This document shows, in pieces, positions 8,156 to 18,823 of a stretch of 64,000 bases of DNA. The position numbers and the translations under genes were made by a program. Position 1 is the first letter of the stretch. Each line of letters starts with the position of its first letter. The DNA is from Acidovorax sp. NCPPB 4044 (GTDB lineage: Bacteria > Pseudomonadota > Gammaproteobacteria > Burkholderiales > Burkholderiaceae_C). The stretch covers positions 2,200,001 through 2,264,000 of the forward strand of contig NZ_JAMCOS010000001.1 in the NCBI RefSeq assembly GCF_028069655.1, written 5' to 3'. A model generated the notes under the pieces. That model saw only the letters and a list, made by a program, of their open reading frames with translations, was not told where the DNA came from and ran no database searches.

Positions 8156-10912
8156 ATGGCCCGATCGCGCCAAGCCCCTTCCGCTGAGCCGCCTTCTGCA
8201 CTGGAGGACTATGCGCGCAAGCGGGATTTCCGGGCCACGCCCGAGCCCGGTGCGCAGGGCGCGCAAGCGCTGCCGAACGGCTCCCTGCGCTTCGTGATCC
8301 AGAAGCACTGGGCCACCCGCCTCCATTACGACCTGCGGCTGGAGATCGGCGGAACGATGAAGAGCTGGGCGGTGCCGAAGGGGCCGAGCTTCGACCCGGC
8401 CGACAAGCGAATGGCCGTGCAGGTGGAGGACCACCCCATCGCCTACAACCAGTTCGAGGGCCAGATCCCGGCCAAGCAATACGGTGCCGGGCGCGTGATT
8501 ATTTGGGACAAGGGCTATTGGGTCCCCCTGGAAGACCCGGCCCAGGCCTACCATGCCGGCAAGCTCAAGTTCGAGATCCACGGCCACAAACTGCGCGGCC
8601 GATGGACGCTCGTGCGCATGCACGGCCGGGGCAACGAGCGCCAGCCGCCCTGGCTTCTCATCAAGGAGCGCGACGGCCAGGACCTCCCGGCAGCTGAGTA
8701 CAGCGTGGTCGATGCGATGCCCGACAGCGTCAAGGCATTGCCCGATCTGCCGCTGCCGGCATCACCCGGCGCAGGTGCCGAGCCTGCGCAGCCCCCGGCG
8801 CCGCGAGCCGTTTCCGGCAAGGCGGCCCGAGCCCGGCCGGGGGGCCTGCAGCGCCAACGTGCGGAGAGCGCGCCCATGCCGCAAGCGCTGTCGCCCCAGT
8901 TGGCCACGCTGGTCGATGGCCCGCCCGGCAACCTGGCTGACTGGCTGTTTGAACTCAAGTTCGACGGCTACCGCATCCTCGCGCGCATCGAGGGCGGGCA
9001 GGTGCGGCTCATCACGCGCAACGGCAACGATTGGACGCACCGCATGCCGCAACTGGCGGCTGCCGTGGCGGCGTTGCCTGTCGATTCGGGCTGGATCGAC
9101 GGCGAAATCGTGGTGCTCGACCGGCATGGAATTCCGGATTTCCAGGCCTTGCAGAACGCCTTCGAGAGCAGCCGCGGCGTCCGTGGCCGACGTGCCGCGG
9201 CCTCCGCCGCCGGGTCGGCCGGCGCGGAGGTCGGCGGGCTCGTCTTCTATGCCTTCGACCTCCCCTACTTCAACGGCCATGACCTGCGCGGGCTGCCGCT
9301 GCACGAACGCCGCGATGCGCTCCGCACCCTGGTGGCTGCCGGTGAAGGAGAAACCGTGCGCTTCAGCGAGGCCTTCGAGGCAGCGCCCGACCAGCTCATC
9401 GCATCCGCCTGCCAGCTCGGTTTCGAGGGTGTCATCGGCAAGCGCACTTCGGCCACCTACGTGGAGGGCCGCTCGGCCGAGTGGATCAAGCTCAAGTGCG
9501 GGCAGCGGCAGGAGTTCGTCATCGGCGGCTATACCGATCCGCAGGGCGCGCGCACGGGCATCGGCTCCCTGCTGCTCGGGGTGCATGGCGACGATGGCCT
9601 GCTGCACTACGTGGGCAACGTGGGTTCCGGCTTCAGCGAACGCACTCTGAAGACGCTGCATGAGCAGCTCAAGGCGCTCGGCGCACCGCGCAGCCCCTTT
9701 GCCGAAGGCACCCAGGTCGGACGCAAGGCACACTGGGTGGAACCCCGCCTGCTCGCCGAGGTGGCTTTTGCGGGCTGGACGCACACCCGGCACATCCGCC
9801 ATGCCGTCTTCCGCGGCCTGCGTGAAGACAAGCCTCCGCAGGACATCGTGCAGGAGACGCCCGTAAGTGCCGACGCCATTGCCGCCGCGCCGTCCTTTGC
9901 CCCGCCCGCCCACACCCGCATGACCGCACGCAAGAAACCATCTTCGGCCGCGACCTGGCCGCCTGCCAAGCCCGCCAAGCCACCGGCCGGCCGCAGCCGC
10001 CGCGCGGCCGCCCCCGGCCCGTCCCCATCGCTGCGCGTGACCAACGCCGAGCGGGTGATCGATGCGGACAGCGGCCTTACCAAGCTCGACCTGGTGCGCT
10101 ACTACGCGCTCGTGGCGCCGCTGATGATGGAACACCTGCGCCAGCGCCCGGTGTCGGTGGTGCGCGCGCCGGAGGGCGTGGGGCACGAGCTGTTCTTCCA
10201 GCGGCACCAGGAACAGGGCACGGTGGAGGGCATCCGCCTGCTGGACACGGCGCTCTACCCGGACCACCCCGCCCTGATGGAAGTGGCCGCACCCGAAGGC
10301 CTGCCCGCCTCGGCCCAGATGAACGCGATCGAGTTCCACACGTGGAATGCGCGCAGCGACCGCATCGCCCGGCCCGACCGCATGACCTTCGACCTGGACC
10401 CGGGCGAAGGCGTGGGCTGGGAAAAGATCCAGGAGGCCACCACGCTCATGCGCGTGATGCTCACCGAACTGGGCCTGTCGGCATTCCTCAAGACCAGCGG
10501 CGGCAAGGGCCTGCACGTGGTGGTTCCCATCAAGCGCCTGCACGGCTGGGACACCGTCAAGGGCTTTTCGCAGGCCGTGGTGCAGCACATGGCCCGCACC
10601 ATTCCGCACCTGTTCGTGGCCAAGAGCGGCCCCCGCAACCGCGTGGGAAAAATCTTCGTGGACTACCTGCGCAACGGCTTCGGCGCCACCACGGTGTGCG
10701 CATGGTCGGCGCGCGCGCGGCCTGGCCTGGGGATCTCCGTTCCACTGGCCTGGAACGAGCTGGAAACGCTCTCCGGCAGCGCGCAATGGACCGTGCGCAG
10801 CGTGGACGACCGACTGCGCGAAGGCAACGCGCCGTGGGACGGCTACGCAAGCGCCGCGGTTTCGATCACCCGGGCCATGCGCCTGCTGGAATACGAGCCG
10901 CCCCGCGGCTGA
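8156..10912 (+). CDS. ligD: Multifunctional ATP-dependent DNA ligase LigD
   Basis: A 918-residue three-domain enzyme. Residues about 40-180 form the 3'-phosphoesterase domain (FVIQKHWATRLHYDLRLEI with its His and Arg active-site residues). Residues about 240-560 form the ATP-dependent ligase, with nucleotidyl-lysine motif ELKFDGYR at about residue 267 and motif V in EWIKLKC. A Pro/Ala/Lys-rich linker then leads to an archaeo-eukaryotic primase-type polymerase domain at about 625-918, with DLDPGEG and KTSGGKGLHVVVPI carrying the metal and nucleotide residues. The order phosphoesterase-ligase-polymerase is the Pseudomonas-type arrangement. With Ku it repairs double-strand breaks. All key motifs look intact. 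Confidence 0.95.
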   Translation: MARSRQAPSAEPPSALEDYARKRDFRATPEPGAQGAQALPNGSLRFVIQKHWATRLHYDLRLEIGGTMKSWAVPKGPSFDPADKRMAVQVEDHPIAYNQFEGQIPAKQYGAGRVIIWDKGYWVPLEDPAQAYHAGKLKFEIHGHKLRGRWTLVRMHGRGNERQPPWLLIKERDGQDLPAAEYSVVDAMPDSVKALPDLPLPASPGAGAEPAQPPAPRAVSGKAARARPGGLQRQRAESAPMPQALSPQLATLVDGPPGNLADWLFELKFDGYRILARIEGGQVRLITRNGNDWTHRMPQLAAAVAALPVDSGWIDGEIVVLDRHGIPDFQALQNAFESSRGVRGRRAAASAAGSAGAEVGGLVFYAFDLPYFNGHDLRGLPLHERRDALRTLVAAGEGETVRFSEAFEAAPDQLIASACQLGFEGVIGKRTSATYVEGRSAEWIKLKCGQRQEFVIGGYTDPQGARTGIGSLLLGVHGDDGLLHYVGNVGSGFSERTLKTLHEQLKALGAPRSPFAEGTQVGRKAHWVEPRLLAEVAFAGWTHTRHIRHAVFRGLREDKPPQDIVQETPVSADAIAAAPSFAPPAHTRMTARKKPSSAATWPPAKPAKPPAGRSRRAAAPGPSPSLRVTNAERVIDADSGLTKLDLVRYYALVAPLMMEHLRQRPVSVVRAPEGVGHELFFQRHQEQGTVEGIRLLDTALYPDHPALMEVAAPEGLPASAQMNAIEFHTWNARSDRIARPDRMTFDLDPGEGVGWEKIQEATTLMRVMLTELGLSAFLKTSGGKGLHVVVPIKRLHGWDTVKGFSQAVVQHMARTIPHLFVAKSGPRNRVGKIFVDYLRNGFGATTVCAWSARARPGLGISVPLAWNELETLSGSAQWTVRSVDDRLREGNAPWDGYASAAVSITRAMRLLEYEPPRG

Positions 10913-10931
10913 GCATGGCCGACGAACGCCC

Positions 10932-12017
10932 TCAGGCGTGGGCCACCGCCCCATGCAGGTCGTGGGTGTCGGTGGATGCCACCCGGCGTCCGTTCAGCCC
11001 GAGCTTGGCGAGCAACTGCACGTCGGCCTCCACGTCGGGGTTGCCGGTGACCAGCAGCTTGTCGCCGTAGAAGATCGAATTCGCGCCTGCCATGAAGCAC
11101 AGGGCCTGCACGGCCTCGCCCATCTGCTGGCGGCCGGCGGACAGCCGCACCCGCGCACGCGGCATGGTGATGCGCGCCACGGCGATCACCCGCACGAAAT
11201 CGAACGGATCCACCGGCTCGCTGTCGGCGAGCGGGGTGCCCGGTACGCGCACCAGGCTGTTGATGGGCACCGACTCAGGATACGGGGCCAGGTTGGCCAA
11301 CTGCGCGATCAGCCCGGCACGGTGCACGGGGGCTTCGCCCATGCCGACGATGCCGCCGCAGCACACGCTGATGCCCGCATCGCGCACGTGGCGCAGTGTG
11401 TCCAGCCGGTCCTGGTAGGCACGGGTGCTGACCACGTCGGTGTAGTACTCCGGGGCGGTGTCCAGGTTGTGGTTGTAGTAATCCAGGCCCGCGCCGCGCA
11501 GCGCCTGGGCCTGGTGCGGCTCCAGCATGCCGAGCGTGGCGCAGGTCTGCATGCCCAGGCCCTTGACGGCCGCGATCAGCTCGCCCACCTTCTCGATGTC
11601 GCGGTCCTTGGGGGCGCGCCACGCGGCCCCCATGCAAAAGCGCGTGGCCCCCGCGTCGCGCGCGGCCCGGGCCGCGGCCGTGACCTCGTCCACGCTCATG
11701 AGCTTCTGGGCCTTCACGCCCGTATCGAACTCCGCCGATTGCGGGCAGTAGCCACAGTTCTCCGGGCAGCCGCCCGTCTTCACGGACAGGAGCGTGGCCA
11801 GTTCGACATCGCCGGCCGGCCAGTGTTGCCGGTGCACGGCCTGCGCGCGCCAGAGCAGGTCCATGAAAGGCAGGTCGAGCAATTCCTGGATGGCCTGCAC
11901 GGTCCATTCGCCGCCCGAGGGTGCCGACGCGGCGGCAGGGGAGGCGGTCGGCCGGTGCCACTGCACGGGTCGTGCGGTCGGGGTATCGGAAGTCGTTTCA
12001 GTGGGTTGCATGGTCAT
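10932..12017 (-). CDS. bioB: Biotin synthase BioB
   Basis: A 361-residue radical-SAM enzyme that inserts sulfur into dethiobiotin. The CxxxCxxC cluster ligands are Cys84, Cys88 and Cys91 in [15 protein letters not shown]. Downstream family blocks are intact: [25 protein letters not shown] and the RLSAGRQ motif. The reading frame opens further upstream with a TTG, but the ATG at 12017 (MTMQPTETT), or the one at 12011, is more credible. The first about 35 residues are a low-complexity extension. It converges on ligD with about 19 bp between stops. The rest of the biotin pathway is not in this window. Confidence 0.94.
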   Translation of the reverse strand: MTMQPTETTSDTPTARPVQWHRPTASPAAASAPSGGEWTVQAIQELLDLPFMDLLWRAQAVHRQHWPAGDVELATLLSVKTGGCPENCGYCPQSAEFDTGVKAQKLMSVDEVTAAARAARDAGATRFCMGAAWRAPKDRDIEKVGELIAAVKGLGMQTCATLGMLEPHQAQALRGAGLDYYNHNLDTAPEYYTDVVSTRAYQDRLDTLRHVRDAGISVCCGGIVGMGEAPVHRAGLIAQLANLAPYPESVPINSLVRVPGTPLADSEPVDPFDFVRVIAVARITMPRARVRLSAGRQQMGEAVQALCFMAGANSIFYGDKLLVTGNPDVEADVQLLAKLGLNGRRVASTDTHDLHGAVAHA

Positions 12018-12343
12018 GGGCTCTGAAGACGCCCGCCGCCGGATTTCCCGCAAGCGGAATCGGCGCGGGGCTAGGTTTTCCGCAGCGCGGCATGCAAATT
12101 GTGGGAGGAAAACCCGGCCGGCGCCTCTTCACGCCCCAAAATTCCTGCCGCTGCGCAACGCGCACCAACACCCGGCAATTCACGCCACACTTTGCCGGCA
12201 GATACGGGCCGTGGCGGCGCTTTTGAAGGCACTTCTGGCCCATGGCTCTGGGCAGCACTGCAACATGCGCCATCGTGCCGTCATTGGTCGCCAAGCACCT
12301 GGCCGCCCTTGCCCAGTGTCTCCGAAGATGGCGCAGGTTGATG

Positions 12344-12608
12344 CAACCATGGCCTCGTTGGCTTTCAGCACGGGCCGCGGTGCGTGCTCCCGCGCCACGA
12401 CCTCGATGCACGGCCCGAGGGCGGAGCAGGTGAACAGGATGCCCTGCACCCCCGTATCCACCGCGTACCGTGCAAGGCGCGCGAAGCGGTCGTGCATGGT
12501 GACATCGAGCGTGCCGCCGCCGGTCGCCAGATCCGCCGAGAGGCTGTCGTCCAGCAGGTTCATGCGCACGGCTGCGGGCCAGTCGCACGCGAAGGCGCCC
12601 GCACGCAA
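12344..12608 (-). pseudogene. Decayed Asp/Glu-racemase-family gene fragment
   Basis: This minus-strand stretch reads WPAAVRMNLLDDSLSADLA, then MHDRFARLARYAVDTG, GILFTCSALGPCIEVVAR and PVLKANEAMV. That series resembles aspartate/glutamate racemase superfamily proteins, with the Cys in FTCS as the usual catalytic position. The normal N-terminal strand (about 20 residues) is missing, no ATG initiates the frame, and homology stops at about 12344, after which the frame becomes unrelated sequence. It lies directly behind the VOC gene on the same strand. The rest of the bioB-to-VOC gap (12018-12343 and 12609-12640) holds no intact gene. I infer a remnant left by deletion. Family assignment is from memory of conserved blocks. 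Confidence 0.6.
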
Positions 12609-12640
12609 CCGCGCCGGCGGCTGAGCCGCGCAGGAGCCCT

Positions 12641-13117
12641 TCAGCCCAGCGCGGCGATCACTTCGGGCGGGGCCTGCACCAGCTCGATCAGCACGCCCTC
12701 GCCCGCGATCGGGAACTCGTCGTTGCTCTTGGGGTGCAGGAAGGTGATGTCATGCCCCGCCGCGCCCGGGCGAATGCCGCCCGGCGCGAAGCGCACGCCC
12801 CGGGCCGTGAGCCACTCCACCGCGCGCGGCAGGTCATCGATCCACAGGCCGATGTGGTTGAGCGGCGTGGCGTGCACCGCCGGTTTCCTGTCCACGTCGA
12901 GCGGCTGCATGAGGTCCACCTCCACCGCGTGGGCGCCCCGCCCCATCGCCAGGATGTCTTCATCGACGTTCTCGCGCTGGCTGCGGAAGGTGCCCGTCTG
13001 CGCGAGGCCGAGCATGTCCACCCAGAGGCGTTTCATGCGGTCCTTGTCGGTGCCGCCGATGGCGACCTGCTGGATGCCGAGGACCTTGAAGGGGCGGGAT
13101 GCGATGGTGCTGTCCAT
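12641..13117 (-). CDS. VOC-family protein, methylmalonyl-CoA epimerase-like
   Basis: A 158-residue vicinal-oxygen-chelate protein with two beta-alpha-beta-beta-beta repeats. The second repeat carries [10 protein letters not shown] (metal His) and ends in VLIELVQAP (metal Glu), as in methylmalonyl-CoA epimerase. In the first repeat the usual HVAI ligand is QVAI (IQQVAIGG), so the first metal ligand would be Gln rather than His; Gln is also a ligand in some glyoxalases. It follows pccA on the same strand, and pccA makes methylmalonyl-CoA, so conversion of the S to the R epimer for the mutase at 20399 is the best guess. A lactoylglutathione-lyase-like role cannot be excluded. Confidence 0.7.
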   Translation of the reverse strand: MDSTIASRPFKVLGIQQVAIGGTDKDRMKRLWVDMLGLAQTGTFRSQRENVDEDILAMGRGAHAVEVDLMQPLDVDRKPAVHATPLNHIGLWIDDLPRAVEWLTARGVRFAPGGIRPGAAGHDITFLHPKSNDEFPIAGEGVLIELVQAPPEVIAALG

Positions 13118-13120
13118 ATA

Positions 13121-13174
13121 AATGCTATGTTTTTGGTAGCAAACTATTCAATGAATCCGGCGGCATGATGGCGA
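13121..13174 (-). repeat. Dispersed hairpin-tail repeat, copy A
   Basis: Plus-strand text has an imperfect stem tgctat / gtagca around a T-rich loop, then aaactattcaatgaatccgg and cggcatgatggcga. The same hairpin plus tail recurs at 18824, 25769, 41886 (inverted) and 53092. Here it lies between the stop of pccA and the start of the VOC gene, reading away from the pccA 3' end. It could act as a weak transcriptional or mRNA-stability element, but no such activity is shown by sequence alone. Confidence 0.7.
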
Positions 13175-13176
13175 TT

Positions 13177-15225
13177 TCATTGAAACTCCAGGATCACCTG
13201 GTCCACCGAGAGCGATTCGCCCTTGCCGGCCACCACCTTGCTCACCACGCCGTCCTGCGTGGCGAAGAGGATGTTCTCCATCTTCATCGCCTCGATCACC
13301 GCGAGCTTCTCGCCGGCCTGCACCTTCTGGCCCGGCTGCACGGCGATGTCCACCAGCAGGCCCGGCATGGGCGAGAGCAGGAATCTGCTCAGGTCCGGCG
13401 GCGCCTTGAAGGGCATGAGCCGGTGCAGCCGCGCGCCGAGCGGCGAGAGCACCAGGGCCTCGATCTGCGTGCCGTTGTGCGCGATGCGCAGCGCCAGCGG
13501 GTTCTTGCCGGCGCCCCGCTCCACCTGGGCGGTGAAGCCGACACCGTTGCACTGGCCCTGCACGCGGATCTGGCCCAGCGTGGCGGCGCTGCTGATCTGG
13601 TAGTCGCGCCCCTCCACGTGGACCAGGCTGGAGCCCGAGAGGTCCTGGAAGTCGGTCACCGAGACGGCATGGTGCGCATGCTCTCCGTCGGCGTGCAGCG
13701 CCACGACGACGAACTGCTCGCCCACCTTCACCTCGTGCCCCGCGAGCTGGCCGCTGATGCCGCGGGCGCGCGCGCGGTAGCGGCGGTGCATGTAGGCCGC
13801 CAGCGCGACGAGGAAGAGCGGATCGTCGTGCGGCACGTCCTCGGCATGGAAGCCCTGGCCGTAGTGCTCGGCGATGAAGCCGGTGTTGAACCGGCCGGAC
13901 ACGAAGTCCGGGTGCGCCAGCAGCGCCGCCTGGAAGGGGATGTTGCTGCTGATGCCGCGGATCACGAAGCCACCCAGCGCCGCGCGCATCTTGTGGATGG
14001 CGTCCTCGCGGTCGGTGCCGTGCACGATGAGCTTGGCGATCATCGAGTCGTAATACATGGGGATCTCGCCGCCCTCGTATACGCCGGTGTCCACGCGCAC
14101 GCCGAGCTTCTTCTCGGTGTCGGCCTGGAACATGCTCTCCTCCGGCGGCTGGAAGCGCACCAGCCGGCCCGTGGAAGGCAGGAAGTTGCGGAACGGGTCT
14201 TCCGCGTTGATGCGGCATTCGATGGCCCAGCCGTCGCGGCGCACGTCGGCCTGCGCGATGGGCAGCGGCTCGCCGGCCGCCACGCGGATCATCAGCTCCA
14301 CGAGGTCCAGGCCCGTGATGCACTCGGTCACCGGGTGCTCCACCTGCAGGCGCGTGTTCATCTCCAGGAAGTAGAAGTCCTGGTCCTTGCCGACCACGAA
14401 CTCCACCGTGCCCGCGCTCTGGTACTTGACGGCACGCGCCAGCGCCACGGCCTGCTCGCCCATGGCCTTGCGCGTCGCGTCGCTGATGAAGGGCGACGGC
14501 GCTTCCTCGATCACCTTCTGGTGGCGGCGCTGGATGGAGCATTCGCGCTCGTTCAGGTAGATCACGTTGCCCTGGCTGTCGCCCAGGATCTGGATTTCGA
14601 TGTGGCGCGGCTGCTGCACGAACTTCTCGATGAAGATGCGGTCGTCGCCGAAGCTGTTGCGCGCCTCGTTCTGGCAGGCGGTGAAGCCTTCCAGCGCCTC
14701 CTTGTCGTCGTAGGCCACGCGCAGGCCCTTGCCGCCGCCGCCGGCCGACGCCTTGATCATCACCGGATAGCCGATGTCGCGCGCGATCTCGACGGCTGCT
14801 TCAGCCGATGCGATGGCGTCGTTCCAGCCCGGAATGGTGTTGACCTTCGCTTCGTTGGCCAGCTTCTTGGAGGCGATCTTGTCGCCCATGGCCGCGATCG
14901 AATGCGCGCGCGGGCCGATGAAGGCGATGCCTTCGTCCTCGCAGCGCTGCGCGAAGGCCTCGTTCTCCGACAGGAAGCCGTAGCCCGGGTGGATCGCCTG
15001 CGCGCCGGTCTGTCTGCACGCGTCGATGATCCTGTCGGCCAGCAGGTAGCTCTCGCGGCTGGGCGCGGCGCCGATGCGCACGGCCTCGTCGGCCAGCTTC
15101 ACGTGGCGGGCGTCCTTGTCGGCGTCGGAGTACACGGCCACGGTGGCGATGCCCATCTTGCGGGCGGTGGCGATGACGCGGCAGGCGATTTCGCCGCGGT
15201 TGGCAATCAGGATTTTGGTGAACAT
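13177..15225 (-). CDS. pccA: Propionyl-CoA carboxylase biotin-carrying alpha subunit
   Basis: A 682-residue subunit with an N-terminal biotin carboxylase domain (MFTKILIANRGEIACRVI), an ATP-grasp glycine loop (ASAGGGGKGLRVAY), catalytic-region motifs (EMNTRLQVEHPVTE), and a C-terminal biotinyl domain with the biotin lysine in EAMKMEN about 40 residues from the end. It carboxylates biotin so that PccB can transfer CO2 to propionyl-CoA, giving methylmalonyl-CoA. I took the ATG at 15225, since MFTKILIANRGE is the canonical N-terminus. Neighbouring meaB and methylmalonyl-CoA mutase support propionyl-CoA over other acyl-CoA substrates. The gene is separated from pccB by a 2-kb block of unrelated genes. 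Confidence 0.92.
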   Translation of the reverse strand: MFTKILIANRGEIACRVIATARKMGIATVAVYSDADKDARHVKLADEAVRIGAAPSRESYLLADRIIDACRQTGAQAIHPGYGFLSENEAFAQRCEDEGIAFIGPRAHSIAAMGDKIASKKLANEAKVNTIPGWNDAIASAEAAVEIARDIGYPVMIKASAGGGGKGLRVAYDDKEALEGFTACQNEARNSFGDDRIFIEKFVQQPRHIEIQILGDSQGNVIYLNERECSIQRRHQKVIEEAPSPFISDATRKAMGEQAVALARAVKYQSAGTVEFVVGKDQDFYFLEMNTRLQVEHPVTECITGLDLVELMIRVAAGEPLPIAQADVRRDGWAIECRINAEDPFRNFLPSTGRLVRFQPPEESMFQADTEKKLGVRVDTGVYEGGEIPMYYDSMIAKLIVHGTDREDAIHKMRAALGGFVIRGISSNIPFQAALLAHPDFVSGRFNTGFIAEHYGQGFHAEDVPHDDPLFLVALAAYMHRRYRARARGISGQLAGHEVKVGEQFVVVALHADGEHAHHAVSVTDFQDLSGSSLVHVEGRDYQISSAATLGQIRVQGQCNGVGFTAQVERGAGKNPLALRIAHNGTQIEALVLSPLGARLHRLMPFKAPPDLSRFLLSPMPGLLVDIAVQPGQKVQAGEKLAVIEAMKMENILFATQDGVVSKVVAGKGESLSVDQVILEFQ

Positions 15226-15286
15226 GGTGCGTCGAAGGGGGTGTTGCGTTCGGGCGGGCACGGGGTGGCGGGGTGGGCGGCGCGGC

Positions 15287-15823
15287 TCAGGTGCGGTCGA
15301 TGGCCGGGCTCATGTCTTCCATCCACAGCACGTTGTCCGCATAGGACTGCAGGTCGGGCGAGAGGCTGGACATCGAACCCGAGACCCACACTTCCTTGTG
15401 CAGTTCGGACTTGACGTAGGAGATGGCGTCCTCGAAGTCCCCGTCGCCCGCGGACAGGATCAGGCGGTCGTACACGTTCTGCGCCGCCAGCTTGATCATC
15501 AGCGTGGCGATGCCGACGTCCACGCCCTTCTGCACCCAGCGGTCGGACGAATGGCTGCAGGAGGGGCAGTGCATGTGCAGCTTCTTCAGCTTGTAGAGCT
15601 GCACGCGGAACTTCGGGCCCATGGGCGGCGCCGTCTTGATCCAGGCATGGAAGGAGTTCTGCGCATCGGTGGCGGGCTCGGTCGCCGAGTTGAGGTAGTA
15701 GCTTTCGTAGATCGGCCCGCCGTTCAGGCGCGTGATCTCGTTCTTCAGCTTCAGGTAATCGAAGGGCTTGGACTTTCCGTAGCTGAAAAGGTAGGCGCCA
15801 TCGACGATCCAGACGGTTTTCAT
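15287..15823 (-). CDS. NYN-domain (LabA/PIN-like) putative nuclease
   Basis: A 178-residue protein with the NYN fold. Acidic metal-binding positions are in VWIVDGAYLF, the middle KGVDVGIATLMIKLA and the late ILSAGDGDFEDAI. This is the Asp pattern of PIN-like RNases such as the LabA/DUF88 group. A CPSC motif (HMHCPSCSH) suggests a small metal-binding insertion. The start at 15823 (MKTVWIVDG) is the usual family N-terminus; a longer in-frame start at 15871 is possible. Its GC resembles the host genes, unlike the two genes upstream, so it may be an older neighbour of pccA. Substrate unknown. Confidence 0.75.
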   Translation of the reverse strand: MKTVWIVDGAYLFSYGKSKPFDYLKLKNEITRLNGGPIYESYYLNSATEPATDAQNSFHAWIKTAPPMGPKFRVQLYKLKKLHMHCPSCSHSSDRWVQKGVDVGIATLMIKLAAQNVYDRLILSAGDGDFEDAISYVKSELHKEVWVSGSMSSLSPDLQSYADNVLWMEDMSPAIDRT

Positions 15824-15914
15824 AGGGATTGCAGTGCTGACAAGGGCGGCTTCCAGGGAGGGATTTCGCATGGATGGGCGCTCGATTTTTAAATACGTAT
15901 GAATTGCGCCAGAC

Positions 15915-16346
15915 CTACTGGCTGCGGAATTCCAACAATTCGTCCAGATCCCGAATCCATTGTGAAAGAAAGCTCTGATCCAACCCGAAAGAGCCCTTGA
16001 GTTCGGGCCCATCCGGGGAATCCTTCATGGTGTATTGGGCAAAAAGATGGCCCCATGCGTTCGCCAGCCCGATGGTCAGCGAAAAATGGGGCTCGATCCC
16101 CGATAGCTCTATGGGTTCGATATCGCGCCTGCCCGCGATCAATGATTGATAAACCTGTGAAAGGCCTTTTCGGAATTTTTCGATTTCCATCGGCATGACC
16201 AGCCACTGAACGATTCCGGAAAAATCACCTTCCGTAATTTTCACCCTGAGGGTCAGCCAGTCCATATAAGGACCTCCATCTTCCTCGATGGATCTTGAAA
16301 TAGGTTCGATATCAAATTTGAAGTTGTCGAAGTCAATGGTTAGCAT
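15915..16346 (-). CDS. Putative immunity protein of an orphan toxin
   Basis: A 143-residue acidic soluble protein beginning MLTIDFDNFKFDIEP. Alternating hydrophobic strands (MDWLTLRVKITEGDFSGIVQWLVM) are followed by a helix-rich middle and an acidic C-terminus (WIRDLDELLEFRSQ). The layout resembles WapI-type immunity proteins as I remember them. Its ATG lies only 2 bp after the stop of the toxin-like gene, so the two are translationally coupled. Both are distinctly A/T-rich compared with flanking pccA and pccB, consistent with horizontal acquisition. The immunity role is inferred from position, size and composition; no binding evidence can be read from sequence. Confidence 0.5.
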   Translation of the reverse strand: MLTIDFDNFKFDIEPISRSIEEDGGPYMDWLTLRVKITEGDFSGIVQWLVMPMEIEKFRKGLSQVYQSLIAGRRDIEPIELSGIEPHFSLTIGLANAWGHLFAQYTMKDSPDGPELKGSFGLDQSFLSQWIRDLDELLEFRSQ

Positions 16347-16348
16347 GA

Positions 16349-17041
16349 TTATTTATATAAAAAATGAGAAATAGTCCAATCAGCCTCCCGAACCAATACT
16401 TCAAGTTTATATTTCTGCGAAAAATACCTGACCTCCACACGGCCATTGATCACAACATTGGTTTTCCGAAGTTTTATCATTTCGGCCCTATACATGTATA
16501 GCCCTTTGATGCGTTGAGGATCAGCCGTTCTGGCTCCGAGCCTGATAGCTCCTTCCAGAATATAAATAGGTACAAATCTGCCGGGCTCAGCCATATGCTG
16601 TGCAGCGGTTCTTGTGAATTTGAGCTGTCTCGCTTTAGGAGCCAACAGCTTGGCACGCAATAGCTTTGCGAACTTCTGCACCACTGCCGTCCCCGTGGTA
16701 GCCATCGCCTTCGTACCATTCTTGCGTGCGATCCATCCCCATCGGCCTACCTTCAAAAGCAGGCCGCCAATAATCAAAACATCGAAAGGATCTATCGGCG
16801 ACGCCTCCAATGGAATTTCTTCAATGGCGACTTTTTGTCCCACGGCGTTGTAAATATGCCAGACCCCGCGCGCCCCCTCGTCCGCATAACCAATACAACC
16901 TCCCATTTGCTCATCGACGATGCGGCGGGCCGTTGGCGGAATGAAGGATGGCTTGATCTCAAATTCTTCCCAAACACCTGGCGGGATATTGTGATTTATT
17001 ATCAATCCCGGCTCGGGTGGGAAATTATCCAATTTATTCAC
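16349..17041 (-). CDS. Putative polymorphic-toxin-type effector (orphan, low GC)
   Basis: A protein of about 230 residues with no signal peptide. The N-terminal third is unrecognised (GVWHIYNAVGQKVAIEE, DPFDVLIIGGLLLKVG). The last about 90 residues (RTAAQHM, GRFVPIYILEGAIRLG, DPQRIKGLYMY, YKLEVLVREADWTISHFLYK) follow the spacing of C-terminal toxin domains on Rhs and CDI proteins, which often end ELVVD...TIxHF. I infer an RNase-type toxin, but the family is not certain. Start is ambiguous: GTG at 17041 lies directly on AGAGG, whereas TTG at 17032 has an 8-bp spacing from it. Stops precede both in frame, so it is a standalone gene. A coupled immunity candidate follows. Confidence 0.5.
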   Translation of the reverse strand: MNKLDNFPPEPGLIINHNIPPGVWEEFEIKPSFIPPTARRIVDEQMGGCIGYADEGARGVWHIYNAVGQKVAIEEIPLEASPIDPFDVLIIGGLLLKVGRWGWIARKNGTKAMATTGTAVVQKFAKLLRAKLLAPKARQLKFTRTAAQHMAEPGRFVPIYILEGAIRLGARTADPQRIKGLYMYRAEMIKLRKTNVVINGRVEVRYFSQKYKLEVLVREADWTISHFLYK

Positions 17042-17081
17042 CCTCTTTTATTTTATTGATGTGATTTATATTAATTGAAAA

Positions 17082-17263
17082 TCATCCAGCAGCACGAAAG
17101 TGCTTCGCCAGTCTTTTTTCGGAATAGTTTTTCGCAAACCGAGGTCTGGCAAGTTCCCCTTTTGAAGAAAATATCTCAAAGCCCCAGCATCGGTCACTCG
17201 GCACTTTTATCAATCCATGACTTACGACGCTGAAGCTTGAAAAATCGGGAGGGCAGGGATTCC
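17082..17263 (-). other. Low-GC reading-frame tail downstream of pccB, possible gene remnant
   Basis: Between the pccB stop (17264) and the toxin gene start there are 222 bp without a clear gene. In one minus frame there is an open stretch ending at 17082 that reads SHGLIKVPSDRCWGFEIFS and then RFAKNYSEKRLAKHFRAAG. The composition is A/T-rich like the adjacent toxin pair, and the text looks protein-like (Lys/Arg-rich, no low complexity). No ATG or ribosome-binding site starts it; GGA-TTG-ATA near 17214 is the only plausible weak start. I read it as the surviving 3' end of a deleted accessory gene, but it may be chance. Confidence 0.25.
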
Positions 17264-18796
<1,533 letters not shown>

Positions 18797-18823
18797 GGTC
18801 TTCCTTCCAACGCTCCGCAAAGG

